A stretch of 64,000 bases of DNA from Chryseobacterium vrystaatense (GCF_000737765.1 NZ_JPRI01000012.1:62001-126000); one strand, 5' to 3'. Counted from the first letter of the stretch, positions 35,677-44,597 are shown. Notes: a model not told the origin generated them from the sequence alone. Program-made: numbers and translations.

Positions 35677-35687
35677 TGCACTAAAAT

Positions 35688-36206
35688 TTAAATGTTCTGA
35701 TTGATCAAAAGTTCCTGTAGTTTTTTCCTTGCAAAATTGAGCTGGGACTTTGAAGTTCCTTCACTGATAGAAAGCATGGTCGCAATTTCTTTATGCGGAT
35801 ATCCCTCAATCGCAAACAGATTGAAGATCGCTCTGCAGCCTTCAGGAAGGAAATTCAGCAGACTCAGAATGTCTTTCTCAAACGAAATGCTTTCCGATAA
35901 TGTGCCGGATGATTCTACAAAACTGTCATCCATGGAGACGAATTCTGCTTTCGTTGCTCTCAGTTTCTGCAGACATTCATTAACGGCAATTTTTCTTGCC
36001 CATCCTTCAAAAGTGTCGAGGTTCTGGAGTTGGGTGATCTTCGTGAATATTTTATAGAAAGTATCGGCCAATACTTCTTCAATATCTTCATCATTTTTAA
36101 GATAGCGTCTGCAGACTGAGTACAGCTTGCCCGCCATTTTCTCGTAGACTCTCCGCTGGGCACTTCGGCTGCTACGCTGGCATTCTATTAGTAATTCTCT
36201 TTCCAT
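35688..36206 (-). CDS. ECF-type RNA polymerase sigma factor
   Basis: The protein has 172 residues. Region 2 is YLKNDEDIEEVLADTFYKIFTKI with NLDTFEGWARKIAVNECLQKLR (region 2.4 and the linker). Region 4 is LLNFLPEGCRAIFNLFAIEGYPHKEIATMLSISEGTSKSQLNFARKKLQELL. The gap to the VWA/plug gene is only 11 bp, so the two are co-transcribed. By the usual pairing, the protein after an ECF sigma gene is its membrane-bound inhibitor. Here that position holds the VWA/plug protein. Confidence 0.94.
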   Translation of the reverse strand: MERELLIECQRSSRSAQRRVYEKMAGKLYSVCRRYLKNDEDIEEVLADTFYKIFTKITQLQNLDTFEGWARKIAVNECLQKLRATKAEFVSMDDSFVESSGTLSESISFEKDILSLLNFLPEGCRAIFNLFAIEGYPHKEIATMLSISEGTSKSQLNFARKKLQELLINQNI

Positions 36207-36427
36207 AGTCAGGCTTTATTCTCTTATAGATGCATTATTTTTTAAATAGGTTGGAAACATTTATTATTTTTTCGAAAAAAAATTCAAAAATATTTCACTT
36301 GACAATCAGCGAATTGGTGCTCTGCGCTTCATTTTCTTTGTTTTTTTTCATTTTCAAATTTAACTTTTCCCTTTGTAACAAATCTTTACTATGAACGACT
36401 ATTCATATAAATAATCTTTTTATAGTA

Positions 36428-37630
36428 ATGAAAAATACCAAAATTGCCTCATTACTTTTTGTTTTGTCTGCAGGAAGTATGATGTTTGCCCAAGATGACT
36501 TGATCAACAAATTAAAAAACAATCAATCACAAAATGCTAATTTTCAGTTCACAACATTGAAAGATGTGGGTGCAACTTCAGTAAAAAATCAGGGTTCATC
36601 TGGAACGTGCTGGAGCTATTCAGGGAATTCTTTCCTTGAATCTGAAATGCAGAGAATGGGTAAAAAACCTGTAGATCTTGCAGAAATTTTTACAGCAAGA
36701 AATTCTTACCACGATAAGGCTAAGTTATATGTCCTTAACAGCGGAGCCATCAGCTGGGGTGACGGAGGGGAACTGCATGATGTAATCAATATGTATAAAA
36801 AGTACGGTGCAGTACCTCAGGATGTCTATACGGGACTACAATCAGGACAGACCCTTAATAACTTTAAGGAAATGCAGGGGAAATTAAAACCGGTTCTTGA
36901 CAGTCTTGTTCAGGCAGGTTCAAAATCAAAACTTTCAGATAACTGGATGGACTCTGTAGATGCTATTCTTGATCAATACTTAGGAAAAGTTCCTGCTAAC
37001 TTTACTTATGAAGGGAAAAATTACACCCCTAAAACATTTGCTAAAGAAGTTGTAGGAATCAATCCTGAAGATTACATCGAAATATCTTCTTATAAAGATT
37101 ATCCTTACTATCAAAAGTTTGTCGTTCCAATTCCTGATAACTGGAGTCATGATTCTGACTGGAATGTTCCGATGAAAGATTTAACAGCTATTGTTGACAA
37201 TGCGGTAAACAAAGGATATTCTGTAGGATGGGCAACAGATGTTTCAGAGCCTTATTTCTCTTACAAAAATGGTGTGGCTTATGTTCCGGATATGGATCTG
37301 AATCAGATCACTGCAGAAAACAAGCAGACTTTGTTCACTGAACCTAAAAAAGACAAAACCATCACAGAAGATATGCGTCAGAAAGCACTTAACAATCTTT
37401 CTACAACCGATGACCATGGTATGCATATCGTAGGACTGGCAAAAGATCAGACTGGAAAAGAATATTATATGGTTAAAAATTCATGGGGTGTAACCAATGA
37501 CTTCCAAGGTTACCTATATGTAACAAGACCGTATGTAGAATACAAATCAACAGCTATTCTGATTCATAAGAATGCAGTGCCTAAAAGCATCCTTAAGCAG
37601 TTAAAGCCTACTAAAAATATTGGTTTATAA
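36428..37630 (+). CDS. Exported C1-family cysteine peptidase (bleomycin-hydrolase-like)
   Basis: The protein has 400 residues. The signal peptide is ASLLFVLSAGSMMFAQ. The papain-fold catalytic Cys is Cys61 in NQGSSGTCWSYSGNSFLESE, the His is in DDHGMHIVGLAKDQ and the Asn is in MVKNSWGV. The large insertion between Cys and His fits the C1B aminopeptidase C group, which are normally cytosolic; the signal peptide makes this a periplasmic version. It is divergent from the ECF sigma gene (about 220 bp) and ends before a strong terminator. Confidence 0.92.
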   Translation: MKNTKIASLLFVLSAGSMMFAQDDLINKLKNNQSQNANFQFTTLKDVGATSVKNQGSSGTCWSYSGNSFLESEMQRMGKKPVDLAEIFTARNSYHDKAKLYVLNSGAISWGDGGELHDVINMYKKYGAVPQDVYTGLQSGQTLNNFKEMQGKLKPVLDSLVQAGSKSKLSDNWMDSVDAILDQYLGKVPANFTYEGKNYTPKTFAKEVVGINPEDYIEISSYKDYPYYQKFVVPIPDNWSHDSDWNVPMKDLTAIVDNAVNKGYSVGWATDVSEPYFSYKNGVAYVPDMDLNQITAENKQTLFTEPKKDKTITEDMRQKALNNLSTTDDHGMHIVGLAKDQTGKEYYMVKNSWGVTNDFQGYLYVTRPYVEYKSTAILIHKNAVPKSILKQLKPTKNIGL

Positions 37631-37685
37631 TACAAAATCACTGTTACCGTTCATCCGGTAATTTTAGATATTTAAATCTGTTAAA

Positions 37686-37716
37686 AACCGCGCTCCAAAG
37701 TTTTTGGAGCGCGGTT
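37686..37716 (+). terminator. Terminator of the C1 peptidase gene
   Basis: A fourteen-pair G/C-rich stem AACCGCGCTCCAAA / TTTGGAGCGCGGTT with a short T loop, followed by a T-rich stretch. Confidence 0.9.
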
Positions 37717-37803
37717 ATTTTTATTTGACATACTATTTTTATATAAATTATTTCGCTATTTAGTGAAAATATCATATTTTTAATCAACAACAAATTATCA
37801 CAT

Positions 37804-37962
37804 ATGAAAAATTTAAGAAAACTGGTAAAATCAGATTTAAAGAAGATTAATGGAGGAAATGCACCGGAATGTCCGGAAGGAACAACAGCCTGCTACCATC
37901 GTCCTCAAAACGGTATTCCAAGCCACTGGACCTGTGAACCAGGTGTAGGATGCCCTAAATAA
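37804..37962 (+). CDS. Double-glycine leader microprotein 1 (52 residues)
   Basis: This small ORF starts at the ATG after an A-rich leader. The leader peptide MKNLRKLVKSDLKKINGG ends in Gly-Gly, the usual processing site for peptidase-containing ABC exporters. The mature part (34 residues) has four Cys in CPEG, TAC, WTC and GCPK, and His and Trp. Its leader matches those at 45826, 60077 and 60463. No exporter or modifying enzyme is adjacent. By analogy with ComC/bacteriocin-type precursors it is a secreted peptide. Its role is unknown. A terminator follows immediately. Confidence 0.88.
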   Translation: MKNLRKLVKSDLKKINGGNAPECPEGTTACYHRPQNGIPSHWTCEPGVGCPK

Positions 37963-37966
37963 AATA

Positions 37967-37999
37967 AAACCCGCTTTCAGAAATTCTGAAAGTGGGTTT
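37967..37999 (+). terminator. Terminator of microprotein 1
   Basis: A long stem AAACCCGCTTTCAGAA / TTCTGAAAGTGGGTTT with one wobble pair, beginning 4 bp after the stop codon. Confidence 0.85.
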
Positions 38000-38110
38000 C
38001 TTTAAAAAAATAATTAGGTAGAAAATTAAATATAAATAAGTGAATTGTCAATGTATTTACAACGCTGCACCAACTGGTCACGAAGTAGATTCACAATCCA
38101 TAATTGTCTT

Positions 38111-39172
38111 TTAGTACAATACCCCTAAACTTTCAGCTGAAAAATTTAAAAGCTCATCTGTATGACCTTCTTTTACTTTTTTTACCCATTCAGGGTCTTG
38201 TAAAAGTGCACGGCCAACAGCCACAAGATCAAAATCTCCTCTTTCCAATCTTCTGATTAATTCAGACAAATCAGCTTTTTCAGATCCCTGTCCGGCAAAT
38301 GAACCCATAAAGTCTCCTTCCAGTCCTACAGAACCCACCGTAATTGTTGGCTGCCCCGTAATTTTCTTGGCCCAACCTGCAAAATTCAAATCAGAACCTT
38401 CAAATTCAGGCTCCCAAAAACGACGTTGTGAACAGTGGAAAATATCTACTCCAGCCTCCTTTAAAGGTAACAGCCATTCTTCCATTTCAGAAGGAGTAGC
38501 CGCCAATCTGGATTTATAATCCTGCTGCTTCCATTGAGAAAGACGGATAATAATGGTGAAATCCTCTCCTACTGCAGCTCTGATAGCTTTAACAATATCA
38601 ACAGCAAATTTGCTTCTCTCTTTTAATGTTTTTCCCCCATACTCATCGGTTCTTGTATTCGTTACTTCCCAGAAAAACTGGTCGATCAGATACCCGTGAG
38701 CTCCATGAATCTCGACAACATCAAATCCTAAATCTTTCGCTGATTTGGCAGAAGCTGCAAACTGTGCAATCGTATCCTGAATATCTTCCAATGTCATGGC
38801 AGAAGCTTTCTCCATATCAACCAATGGATAGTCTTCCGAACTTCTTGTATCTCCTACATGCCAGATCTGAGGTCCCATTTTCCCACCATTCTGGTGAACA
38901 GCATTAATCACGTTTTTCCATCCTGCCAAGGCTTCATTTCCATAGAAATCAGGAATATTCTGTACATTTTTTGAAGCCGGTCTGTTAATTACAGTTCCTT
39001 CTGAAAGAATTAATCCAACATCTGAAGCTGCTCTTCTTGCATAATATTCTGCAATATTTTGGGTTGGAACTCCATTATCAGATTGTGCTCTTGTCATAGG
39101 AGCCATTACGATTCTATTTTTAAGTTCCAGATTTTTGTAAACAAATGGTTTAAATAATGATTCTGTGCTCAT
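38111..39172 (-). CDS. Old yellow enzyme-family alkene reductase
   Basis: The protein has 353 residues. It begins LFKPFVYKNLELKNRIVMAPMTRAQSDNGVPT (FMN-binding loop). It has GPQIWHVGD, VVEIHGAHGYLIDQFFWEVTNTRTDEYGG (substrate site with His-x-x-His, His/Asn of OYE enzymes) and GDFDLVAVGRALLQDPEW near the end (FMN phosphate). By family it reduces activated C=C bonds of enones and electrophiles with NAD(P)H. It is divergent from an HxlR regulator gene. The 121-bp gap has a palindrome and repeated GTAAC units, so it is probably an electrophile-stress gene controlled by that regulator. Confidence 0.94.
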   Translation of the reverse strand: MSTESLFKPFVYKNLELKNRIVMAPMTRAQSDNGVPTQNIAEYYARRAASDVGLILSEGTVINRPASKNVQNIPDFYGNEALAGWKNVINAVHQNGGKMGPQIWHVGDTRSSEDYPLVDMEKASAMTLEDIQDTIAQFAASAKSAKDLGFDVVEIHGAHGYLIDQFFWEVTNTRTDEYGGKTLKERSKFAVDIVKAIRAAVGEDFTIIIRLSQWKQQDYKSRLAATPSEMEEWLLPLKEAGVDIFHCSQRRFWEPEFEGSDLNFAGWAKKITGQPTITVGSVGLEGDFMGSFAGQGSEKADLSELIRRLERGDFDLVAVGRALLQDPEWVKKVKEGHTDELLNFSAESLGVLY

Positions 39173-39195
39173 TTTTAAATTGGTATTTTATAATT

Positions 39196-39210
39196 GTTAC
39201 ACAAAGTAAC
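39196..39210. promoter_or_regulatory. Palindromic site GTTAC-N5-GTAAC between the alkene reductase and HxlR genes
   Basis: An inverted repeat 23 bp from the reductase start. On the minus strand it contains TTACTTTG, one base off the -7 consensus, so a bound repressor would block that promoter. Confidence 0.6.
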
Positions 39211-39251
39211 TAATAATAGTTCACATTTGTATCTTATAAAGAAAAAAAGTG

Positions 39252-39291
39252 GTAACTTCGCAGTAACTTACATTAGTAACTTAAAAGTAAC
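39252..39291 (+). repeat. Four spaced GTAAC direct repeats upstream of hxlR
   Basis: GTAAC occurs at 39252, 39263, 39276 and 39287 (spacing 11, 13, 11 bp), three of them as GTAACTT. The last ends 2 bp before the ATG at 39294. This phasing of about one helical turn suggests regulator binding sites. Confidence 0.6.
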
Positions 39292-39293
39292 GC

Positions 39294-39680
39294 ATGGTAA
39301 AGAATGAATTGATGAAATACAGCTGCCCTTTGGGCAAGGCTATGTCTGCATTGGGAAGCAAGTGGAAGCCAATCATTGTGTTGGTTATTAAAGACCGTAA
39401 ACTCCGTTTTGGAGAACTTGCTGTACGAATTAATGTGATCTCCAGAAAAGTTCTTACCGATCAGTTGAGAGAAATGCAGACTGATGGATTGATCATCAGA
39501 GAGGAATTTAAAGAACTCCCTCCAAGGGTTGAATATTCATTAACAGAAAAGGGATTGGCACTGCTGCCGATTTTATATTTGCTGGAGGAATGGGAAGCTA
39601 AATTTGATAATAAGGAAGTGCAGCATGATAATGATTGTAATTTGATTGATAAGAAAATGAAAAAGGTTATTGAAGCTTAA
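39294..39680 (+). CDS. HxlR-family transcriptional regulator
   Basis: The protein has 128 residues. The winged helix-turn-helix pattern of the family is complete: CPLGKAMSALGSKWKPIIVLVIKDRKLRFGEL, with Cys11 as the usual redox or electrophile-sensing position. It continues RINVISRKVLTDQLREMQTDGLIIREEFKELPPRVEYSLTEKGLALLPIL. By family it is a repressor of detoxification genes activated by electrophiles. The alkene reductase gene is divergent, and the shared region carries repeated GTAAC sites. Confidence 0.93.
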   Translation: MVKNELMKYSCPLGKAMSALGSKWKPIIVLVIKDRKLRFGELAVRINVISRKVLTDQLREMQTDGLIIREEFKELPPRVEYSLTEKGLALLPILYLLEEWEAKFDNKEVQHDNDCNLIDKKMKKVIEA

Positions 39681-39704
39681 TATTGATATTTTTATCATTT
39701 AAAA

Positions 39705-40778
39705 TTAATTACTTGCGATTCTATTTCTGTACTCCATAATAGGTTTTTCTATGAGCTGATAAGAAATAGCAGCAGTGATAAATGACAAAATAAAGAAAAT
39801 AATAAACTTTAAAGATCCCGGAATGAAATTAAAATATGAAATTTCTAAAATTCTGTAAACCAACCAATGGGTTAGATATAGTGAATAAGAAATCTTACTG
39901 ATGAAAGTAACAGATTTTATTATCAACGGATTATCAGATACATACCCTTGAAAAAAAGGAAATAATATAGCAATTCCGATTCCCAAAACAGAAAAATAAG
40001 TTGTATTGAAATACTGCATATCAATAAATTGACCTTTAAAAACCATGTATTGGTTAAAAGATAAAATACTGATACCTGCTATTAATAATACGTACTTTTT
40101 TGAGAAAATTTCATTTTTAAAATATTCAAATCCATAAGCTGCCAAAATCCCGTAAGCAATAGAATCCAGACGGAAAAACGCGATCTTTCTAATTCCTTCA
40201 TAAAAGGTAAAGTCATACTCCGGAAAAGCTAGAAGTCTCATTAGTGAAAAGTAGAAAATAAATACAAAAATTCCGATTCCAAATAATTTTTTACCGGATA
40301 TTTCGGGATTCATTTTTTTTATCATAAAAAGAATAGCCGGAAATAATACATAAAACCATTCTTCAATACTCAAACTCCATGAAACTCCAAAAAATGTAGA
40401 CTGATGTTGAAAAAAATTCTGAATGAAAAATAAATATTTCCATACACTAAAATCACCATTTTTCACCGGATCAAGAAAGTAATTTCCAACCGCATATACG
40501 ACTAGCATTACAAAATACAAAGGTAATGTACGAAGCCAACGCCTAATCAGAAACTTCTTCAGTTCCTTTTTTATATTATCCGAATTAAAAACATTAATCA
40601 ATAATTTCCCGATAAGAACACCACTTAGAATAAAGAAAAGTTCCACACCAAAAAAACCGCTGAAAAAAGAGTAAAAAAATGACTTAGTCCCAGAATATAC
40701 GTACCCTAGCACATGGCCAATCATAACCAGCAAAATGGCTATTCCACGAATAACATCATACCCGAAAATTCTTTTCAT
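39705..40778 (-). CDS. Acyltransferase family 3 membrane protein
   Basis: The protein is about 357 residues from the ATG at 40776-40778; a GTG one codon earlier is possible. About ten membrane segments are seen. Signatures are GYDVIRGIAILLVMIGHVLGY (catalytic His), the Arg-rich loop RRWLRTLPLYFVM and WSLSIEEWFYVLFP. It probably adds acyl groups to envelope sugars. The acceptor is unknown, with no glycan gene cluster beside it. The region is noticeably A+T-rich. Upstream is the duplicated E1 gene end described at 40807. Confidence 0.88.
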   Translation of the reverse strand: MKRIFGYDVIRGIAILLVMIGHVLGYVYSGTKSFFYSFFSGFFGVELFFILSGVLIGKLLINVFNSDNIKKELKKFLIRRWLRTLPLYFVMLVVYAVGNYFLDPVKNGDFSVWKYLFFIQNFFQHQSTFFGVSWSLSIEEWFYVLFPAILFMIKKMNPEISGKKLFGIGIFVFIFYFSLMRLLAFPEYDFTFYEGIRKIAFFRLDSIAYGILAAYGFEYFKNEIFSKKYVLLIAGISILSFNQYMVFKGQFIDMQYFNTTYFSVLGIGIAILFPFFQGYVSDNPLIIKSVTFISKISYSLYLTHWLVYRILEISYFNFIPGSLKFIIFFILSFITAAISYQLIEKPIMEYRNRIASN

Positions 40779-40806
40779 CACATTGTTTTAATAAATTTAA
40801 ATAAAA

Positions 40807-40882
40807 AAACCGCTTTCTTTTGAAGGCGGTTTCATTTTATTTAAAATCCCAATTAAAATATAGCAGGATATTTCTGAGGATT
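40807..40882 (-). repeat. Duplicated 3' end and terminator of the E1 gene (copy A)
   Basis: The minus strand contains the last nine codons and stop of the E1 gene (N-P-Q-K-Y-P-A-I-F-stop, 40853-40882), its following sequence and a hairpin (40807-40832). It lies just past the methyltransferase stop. About 52 bases align with 41711-41760 with four mismatches. The hairpin differs in its loop. Confidence 0.9.
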
Positions 40883-40887
40883 TATAT

Positions 40888-41622
40888 TTATTTCTCCATT
40901 ATCAACATAGTGGCAAAAGGAGTGATTTTTTGGTTAGAAATTACACTTAAACCTGCGCTTGAAATAGCTTTCTTCCATTGTTTCTGACTTAGGAAATGAA
41001 ATGCTCCGATATTAAAGAAAATAAAATTGGTTACATCTCTAAATTGCTCTGAGACAATTATTAAACCATCATTTTTCAAAACCCTTTTCGCTTCTTTAAA
41101 AAACAAAACGCGCTGCTCATGATCTAAAATCTCATGAAGTGCAGTTATCGCAAGAATAACATCCTGAGATTGATCTTCGAAAGGCAATTGACTGGGAACT
41201 ATCTTTATTTCTTTAGGATTGGGTGGAAATACTTTTTTTGAAGTTTCAATTCCCTTTTCATGCTCGTGCCTGTTTCCAAAAATATCACAGACTGTCAAAT
41301 TTAAGTTTGGGTATTTCTCTTCTAATCCTTTTGATAAAGGATCAAAACTGGCATGAACCAGAATTGCATTTTCGATTTTTTTAAAATCCACAACTCCTTT
41401 TAAGTTTTTTAATTCATACAAATCCGATTGGTCATAAAGAACATAGGATGCGGCAAGTGAAGCTATTATATTCAAAATAATAAGACCACTTAAAATTCTT
41501 AATAATAAAACAGCAGAGCCTGAATTTATCCAAAATGACAATACGAAAAGTAGAACTGAAACGATAAGTCCAAGGACTATTTTTTGATAATTAAAAAGGA
41601 TGACAAGTTTGGTAATTTTCAT
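40888..41622 (-). CDS. SAM-dependent methyltransferase with N-terminal membrane segments
   Basis: The protein is about 244 residues from the ATG at 41620-41622; an in-frame TTG 13 codons earlier would add an unconvincing extension. Two membrane segments come first (IVLGLIVSVLLFVLSFWI and LLLRILSGLIILNIIASLAASYVLY). A class I methyltransferase domain follows: AILVHASFDPLSKGLEEKYPNLNLTVCDIF, VILAITALHEILDHEQRVLFFKEAKRVLKNDGLIIVSEQF. The substrate is unknown. It lies between two copies of the E1 gene end and terminator, and its sequence is A+T-rich, as if inserted. Confidence 0.85.
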   Translation of the reverse strand: MKITKLVILFNYQKIVLGLIVSVLLFVLSFWINSGSAVLLLRILSGLIILNIIASLAASYVLYDQSDLYELKNLKGVVDFKKIENAILVHASFDPLSKGLEEKYPNLNLTVCDIFGNRHEHEKGIETSKKVFPPNPKEIKIVPSQLPFEDQSQDVILAITALHEILDHEQRVLFFKEAKRVLKNDGLIIVSEQFRDVTNFIFFNIGAFHFLSQKQWKKAISSAGLSVISNQKITPFATMLIMEK

Positions 41623-41683
41623 GTATCTGTAGTTTTTAAGATATTTTGGACAGGCTTTCAAATTTATAAATTTTACAATGAAA

Positions 41684-41760
41684 AAACCGCTTCCTAAAAA
41701 AGAAAGCGGTTTCGTTTTATTAAAAATCCCAATTAAAATATCGCAGGATATTTCTGAGGG
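41684..41760 (-). repeat. Resident 3' end and terminator of the E1 gene (copy B)
   Basis: The original copy: the E1 C-terminus and stop (41733-41735), a short gap and a hairpin (about 41684-41712, AAACCGCTT / AAGCGGTTT arms) with T-run on the minus strand. It is the partner of copy A at 40807-40882. Confidence 0.9.
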
Positions 41761-44165
41761 TTTGTTTCGTTGAACATTGCGTAGATCTTTTCAACCATAT
41801 CATCAGAAGATGGCTTGCTGAAATAATCTCCGTCACTTGCATAAGCAGGTCTGTGGTCGTTAGCAGCAATCGTTAATGGATCTGAATCCAGATATCTGAA
41901 TGCTTTCTGCTTCTCAAGAATCTGCTGAAGAATAAATGCCGAAGTACCTCCTTCCACATCTTCGTCGATCACAACCAATCGGTTGGTTCTCTTAACGCTT
42001 TCAGCAATTTCATTTGTTAAATCGAAAGGAATTAAAGACTGTACATCAATAACTTCTGCAGAGATTCCAAGTTTCTCCAACTCGTCTGCTGCATCCATTA
42101 CAATTCTCCATGTCGATCCATAAGTTACCAGAGTAACATCTTTTCCTTCTTTGGTTACTTCAATTTTCCCGACAGGAACTGTGAAATCACCTAAGTTATC
42201 AGGTTGTTTTTCTTTTAATCTGTATCCGTTCAGACATTCAACAATCACAGCAGGATCATCACTCTGAAGCATGGTATTATAGAATCCGGCAGCTTTCGTC
42301 AGGTTTCTTGGTACCAATACCAAAATCCCTTTTGAAAGGTTTAGAATTCCCGCCATTGGAGAACCTGAATGCCAAACACCTTCCAGTCTGTGACCTCTTG
42401 TTCTGATGATTACAGGAGCTTTCTGACCTCCTTTTGTCCTGTACTGAACCGTTGCCAGATCATCACTCATTCCCTGTAAACAGTATAAGATATAATCCAG
42501 ATACTGGATCTCAGCGATAGGTCTCAAACCTCTCATCGCCATACCAATACCCTGACCAAGAATAGTAGCTTCACGGATTCCCGTATCTGCAACACGTACT
42601 TCGCCATATTTTTCCTGCATTCCTTCCAGTCCCTGGTTAACGTCACCGATATTTCCGGCATCTTCACCAAATACTAAAGTTTCAGGATATTTCTCGAAAA
42701 TTTTATCAAAATTATTTCTTACCACAACTCTACCGTCTACATCTTCTGAACTGTCAGAATAAACAGGTTTGATTTCTTTCACATTTTCAGCTTTCCACTG
42801 AGACTGTGAATACAGGTGGGAAGAATAGTTGTCTTTTTCCACTTCAAAAACTTCACTATACTTCTGCATCAACTGAGTTCTTTCTGTAGAAGAAGTTCCT
42901 CTTGTTGCCAGTAAAGCTTTTCTTGTCAGGTGGAAGATATCTTTTTTAGCCTTAGAAACAAGTTTGTTAAACTGCGCAATATAGTTTTCAATTTCAGTAT
43001 TCTGTCCTTTAAGGTTTTCAACCAGCGGAAGTACAGACTGAATTAAATCCGTAATAGTCTTCTGGTAATTTTCCCAGGCATTTTTCTGACCTGCTTTGAC
43101 AATTTTTTTGGCTTCATCATCTATCGCATCAAGTTCTTCAACAGATGCAATAATTTCTTCTTTCCCTTCAATTTCAATTGAATAATTCAATACCCACTCT
43201 CTGAATTTCACCAATCCGTCAAATTGAGATTCCCAGGAAAGACGCTCTTCATTTTTATATCTCTCGTGAGACCCGGAAGTAGAGTGACCTTGAGGCTGTG
43301 TAACTTCAATCACGTGTACTACCACAGGAACGCTCTCTACTCTTGCAAACTGCTCTGCTCTCGCATAGGCATCTAATAAAGCAGGATAATCCCAGGCTTT
43401 CACCTGAATGATTTCGCACCCCTGGTTTTCCCCTTCTTTTCTTTGGAAACCGCTTAACATTTCAGCAATGTCAGCTTTAGCTCTCTGATTTTTGGTTGGA
43501 ACTGAAATTCCATAACCGTCATCCCAGATGGATACAATCATAGGAACCTGAAGCGCACAAGCTGCATTCAATGTTTCCCAGAAATGTCCTTCTGCTGTAG
43601 AAGCGTCTCCAATGGTACCAAAAGCAATCTCGTTACCTTCGTTTGAGAACTTTTCAGAACCATCAAATTTTACACTTTTATAAATTTTAGAAGCCTGAGC
43701 CAATCCTAATAATCTAGGCATCTGACCTGCTGTAGGAGAAATATCAGAAGAGATATTTTTTTGTGCTGTAAGATCTTTCCAGCTTCCGTCTTCATTTAAA
43801 CTTCTTGTGGCAAAATGCCCGTTCATTTGTCTTCCTGCTGATGCCGGCTCTCTTTCAACGCTCGTATCTGCATAAAGCTGTGCGAAAAAGCTTTCAACCG
43901 TTAAAGCATCTACTGCTAGTGCAAAAGTCTGATCTCTGTAATACCCCGAACGGAAGTCACCATTTCTGAAAACTTTCGCCATCGCCAGCTGAGGAAGTTC
44001 TTTTCCGTCCCCAAAAATTCCAAATTTAGCTTTTCCTGTAAGTACTTCTCTTCTTCCAAGATAAGACATCTCGCGCGATATCCTTCCTAACCTGTAATCT
44101 TCAAGTATCTGATTTTTAAAATCCTGGAAAGAAATTTGCTGTGTTTCAATATAGGTTGTCTGCAT
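41733..44165 (-). CDS. Fused alpha-beta E1 component of a 2-oxoacid dehydrogenase complex
   Basis: The protein is about 810 residues from the ATG at 44163-44165; a TTG ten codons earlier is less likely. The N-terminal half is E1-alpha with the thiamine diphosphate site GDASTAEGHFWETLNAAC and phosphorylation-loop-like HSTSGSHERYKNEER. The C-terminal half is E1-beta with ETLVFGEDAGNIGDVNQGL, VADTGIREATILGQGIGMAM and a transketolase C domain. Both subunits in one chain is common in Bacteroidetes branched-chain 2-oxoacid dehydrogenases. It decarboxylates 2-oxoacids and passes the acyl group to a lipoyl E2 not in this window. LpdA at 20229 could be E3. Confidence 0.93.
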   Translation of the reverse strand: MQTTYIETQQISFQDFKNQILEDYRLGRISREMSYLGRREVLTGKAKFGIFGDGKELPQLAMAKVFRNGDFRSGYYRDQTFALAVDALTVESFFAQLYADTSVEREPASAGRQMNGHFATRSLNEDGSWKDLTAQKNISSDISPTAGQMPRLLGLAQASKIYKSVKFDGSEKFSNEGNEIAFGTIGDASTAEGHFWETLNAACALQVPMIVSIWDDGYGISVPTKNQRAKADIAEMLSGFQRKEGENQGCEIIQVKAWDYPALLDAYARAEQFARVESVPVVVHVIEVTQPQGHSTSGSHERYKNEERLSWESQFDGLVKFREWVLNYSIEIEGKEEIIASVEELDAIDDEAKKIVKAGQKNAWENYQKTITDLIQSVLPLVENLKGQNTEIENYIAQFNKLVSKAKKDIFHLTRKALLATRGTSSTERTQLMQKYSEVFEVEKDNYSSHLYSQSQWKAENVKEIKPVYSDSSEDVDGRVVVRNNFDKIFEKYPETLVFGEDAGNIGDVNQGLEGMQEKYGEVRVADTGIREATILGQGIGMAMRGLRPIAEIQYLDYILYCLQGMSDDLATVQYRTKGGQKAPVIIRTRGHRLEGVWHSGSPMAGILNLSKGILVLVPRNLTKAAGFYNTMLQSDDPAVIVECLNGYRLKEKQPDNLGDFTVPVGKIEVTKEGKDVTLVTYGSTWRIVMDAADELEKLGISAEVIDVQSLIPFDLTNEIAESVKRTNRLVVIDEDVEGGTSAFILQQILEKQKAFRYLDSDPLTIAANDHRPAYASDGDYFSKPSSDDMVEKIYAMFNETNPQKYPAIF

Positions 44166-44299
44166 AGCTAGATATAAAAGTTTTTTATTCTTCAAGTATG
44201 GCGCTAATATACAATTTTTAAATTAATTTTAATTTTCAATAATCTTTTTTAAAAATTTGATAATAAAAAAATTGTGTTTTATATTGTAAAAAATTGTAA

Positions 44300-44596
44300 A
44301 TGATGGAAAAAAAGTCCCCGCATATCCTGAATGCATCGAGTAATCTTTTAGGTTTTTCCCTGATAATCATCACTTCACTGAAGATCACTAAAATCAGTGC
44401 TCATACCCATCTGGATGAATTTGCCGGCTTGTCGTGCCTGTTGTTTGCGTGCAGCTGTTTCTTTTCATTTCTTGCGATCAGAACAAAAAATGAAAAGCGG
44501 GAAACGAAATTTGAGACTATTGCGGATTATTTATTTTTAACCGCCTTATTTTGTATAGTTCTAGCTGTAATAATTGTGACCGTTAAAATAATTTAG
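44300..44596 (+). CDS. Small membrane protein of unknown function
   Basis: The protein has 98 residues with three membrane segments (LGFSLIIITSLKI, LSCLLFACSCFFSFLAI and YLFLTALFCIVLAVIIVTVKII). It has two start candidates one codon apart (MMEKK). No recognised family. It converges with the polyprenyl synthase gene, stops 1 bp apart, and is divergent from the E1 gene. Confidence 0.7.
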   Translation: MMEKKSPHILNASSNLLGFSLIIITSLKITKISAHTHLDEFAGLSCLLFACSCFFSFLAIRTKNEKRETKFETIADYLFLTALFCIVLAVIIVTVKII

Positions 44597-44597
44597 T

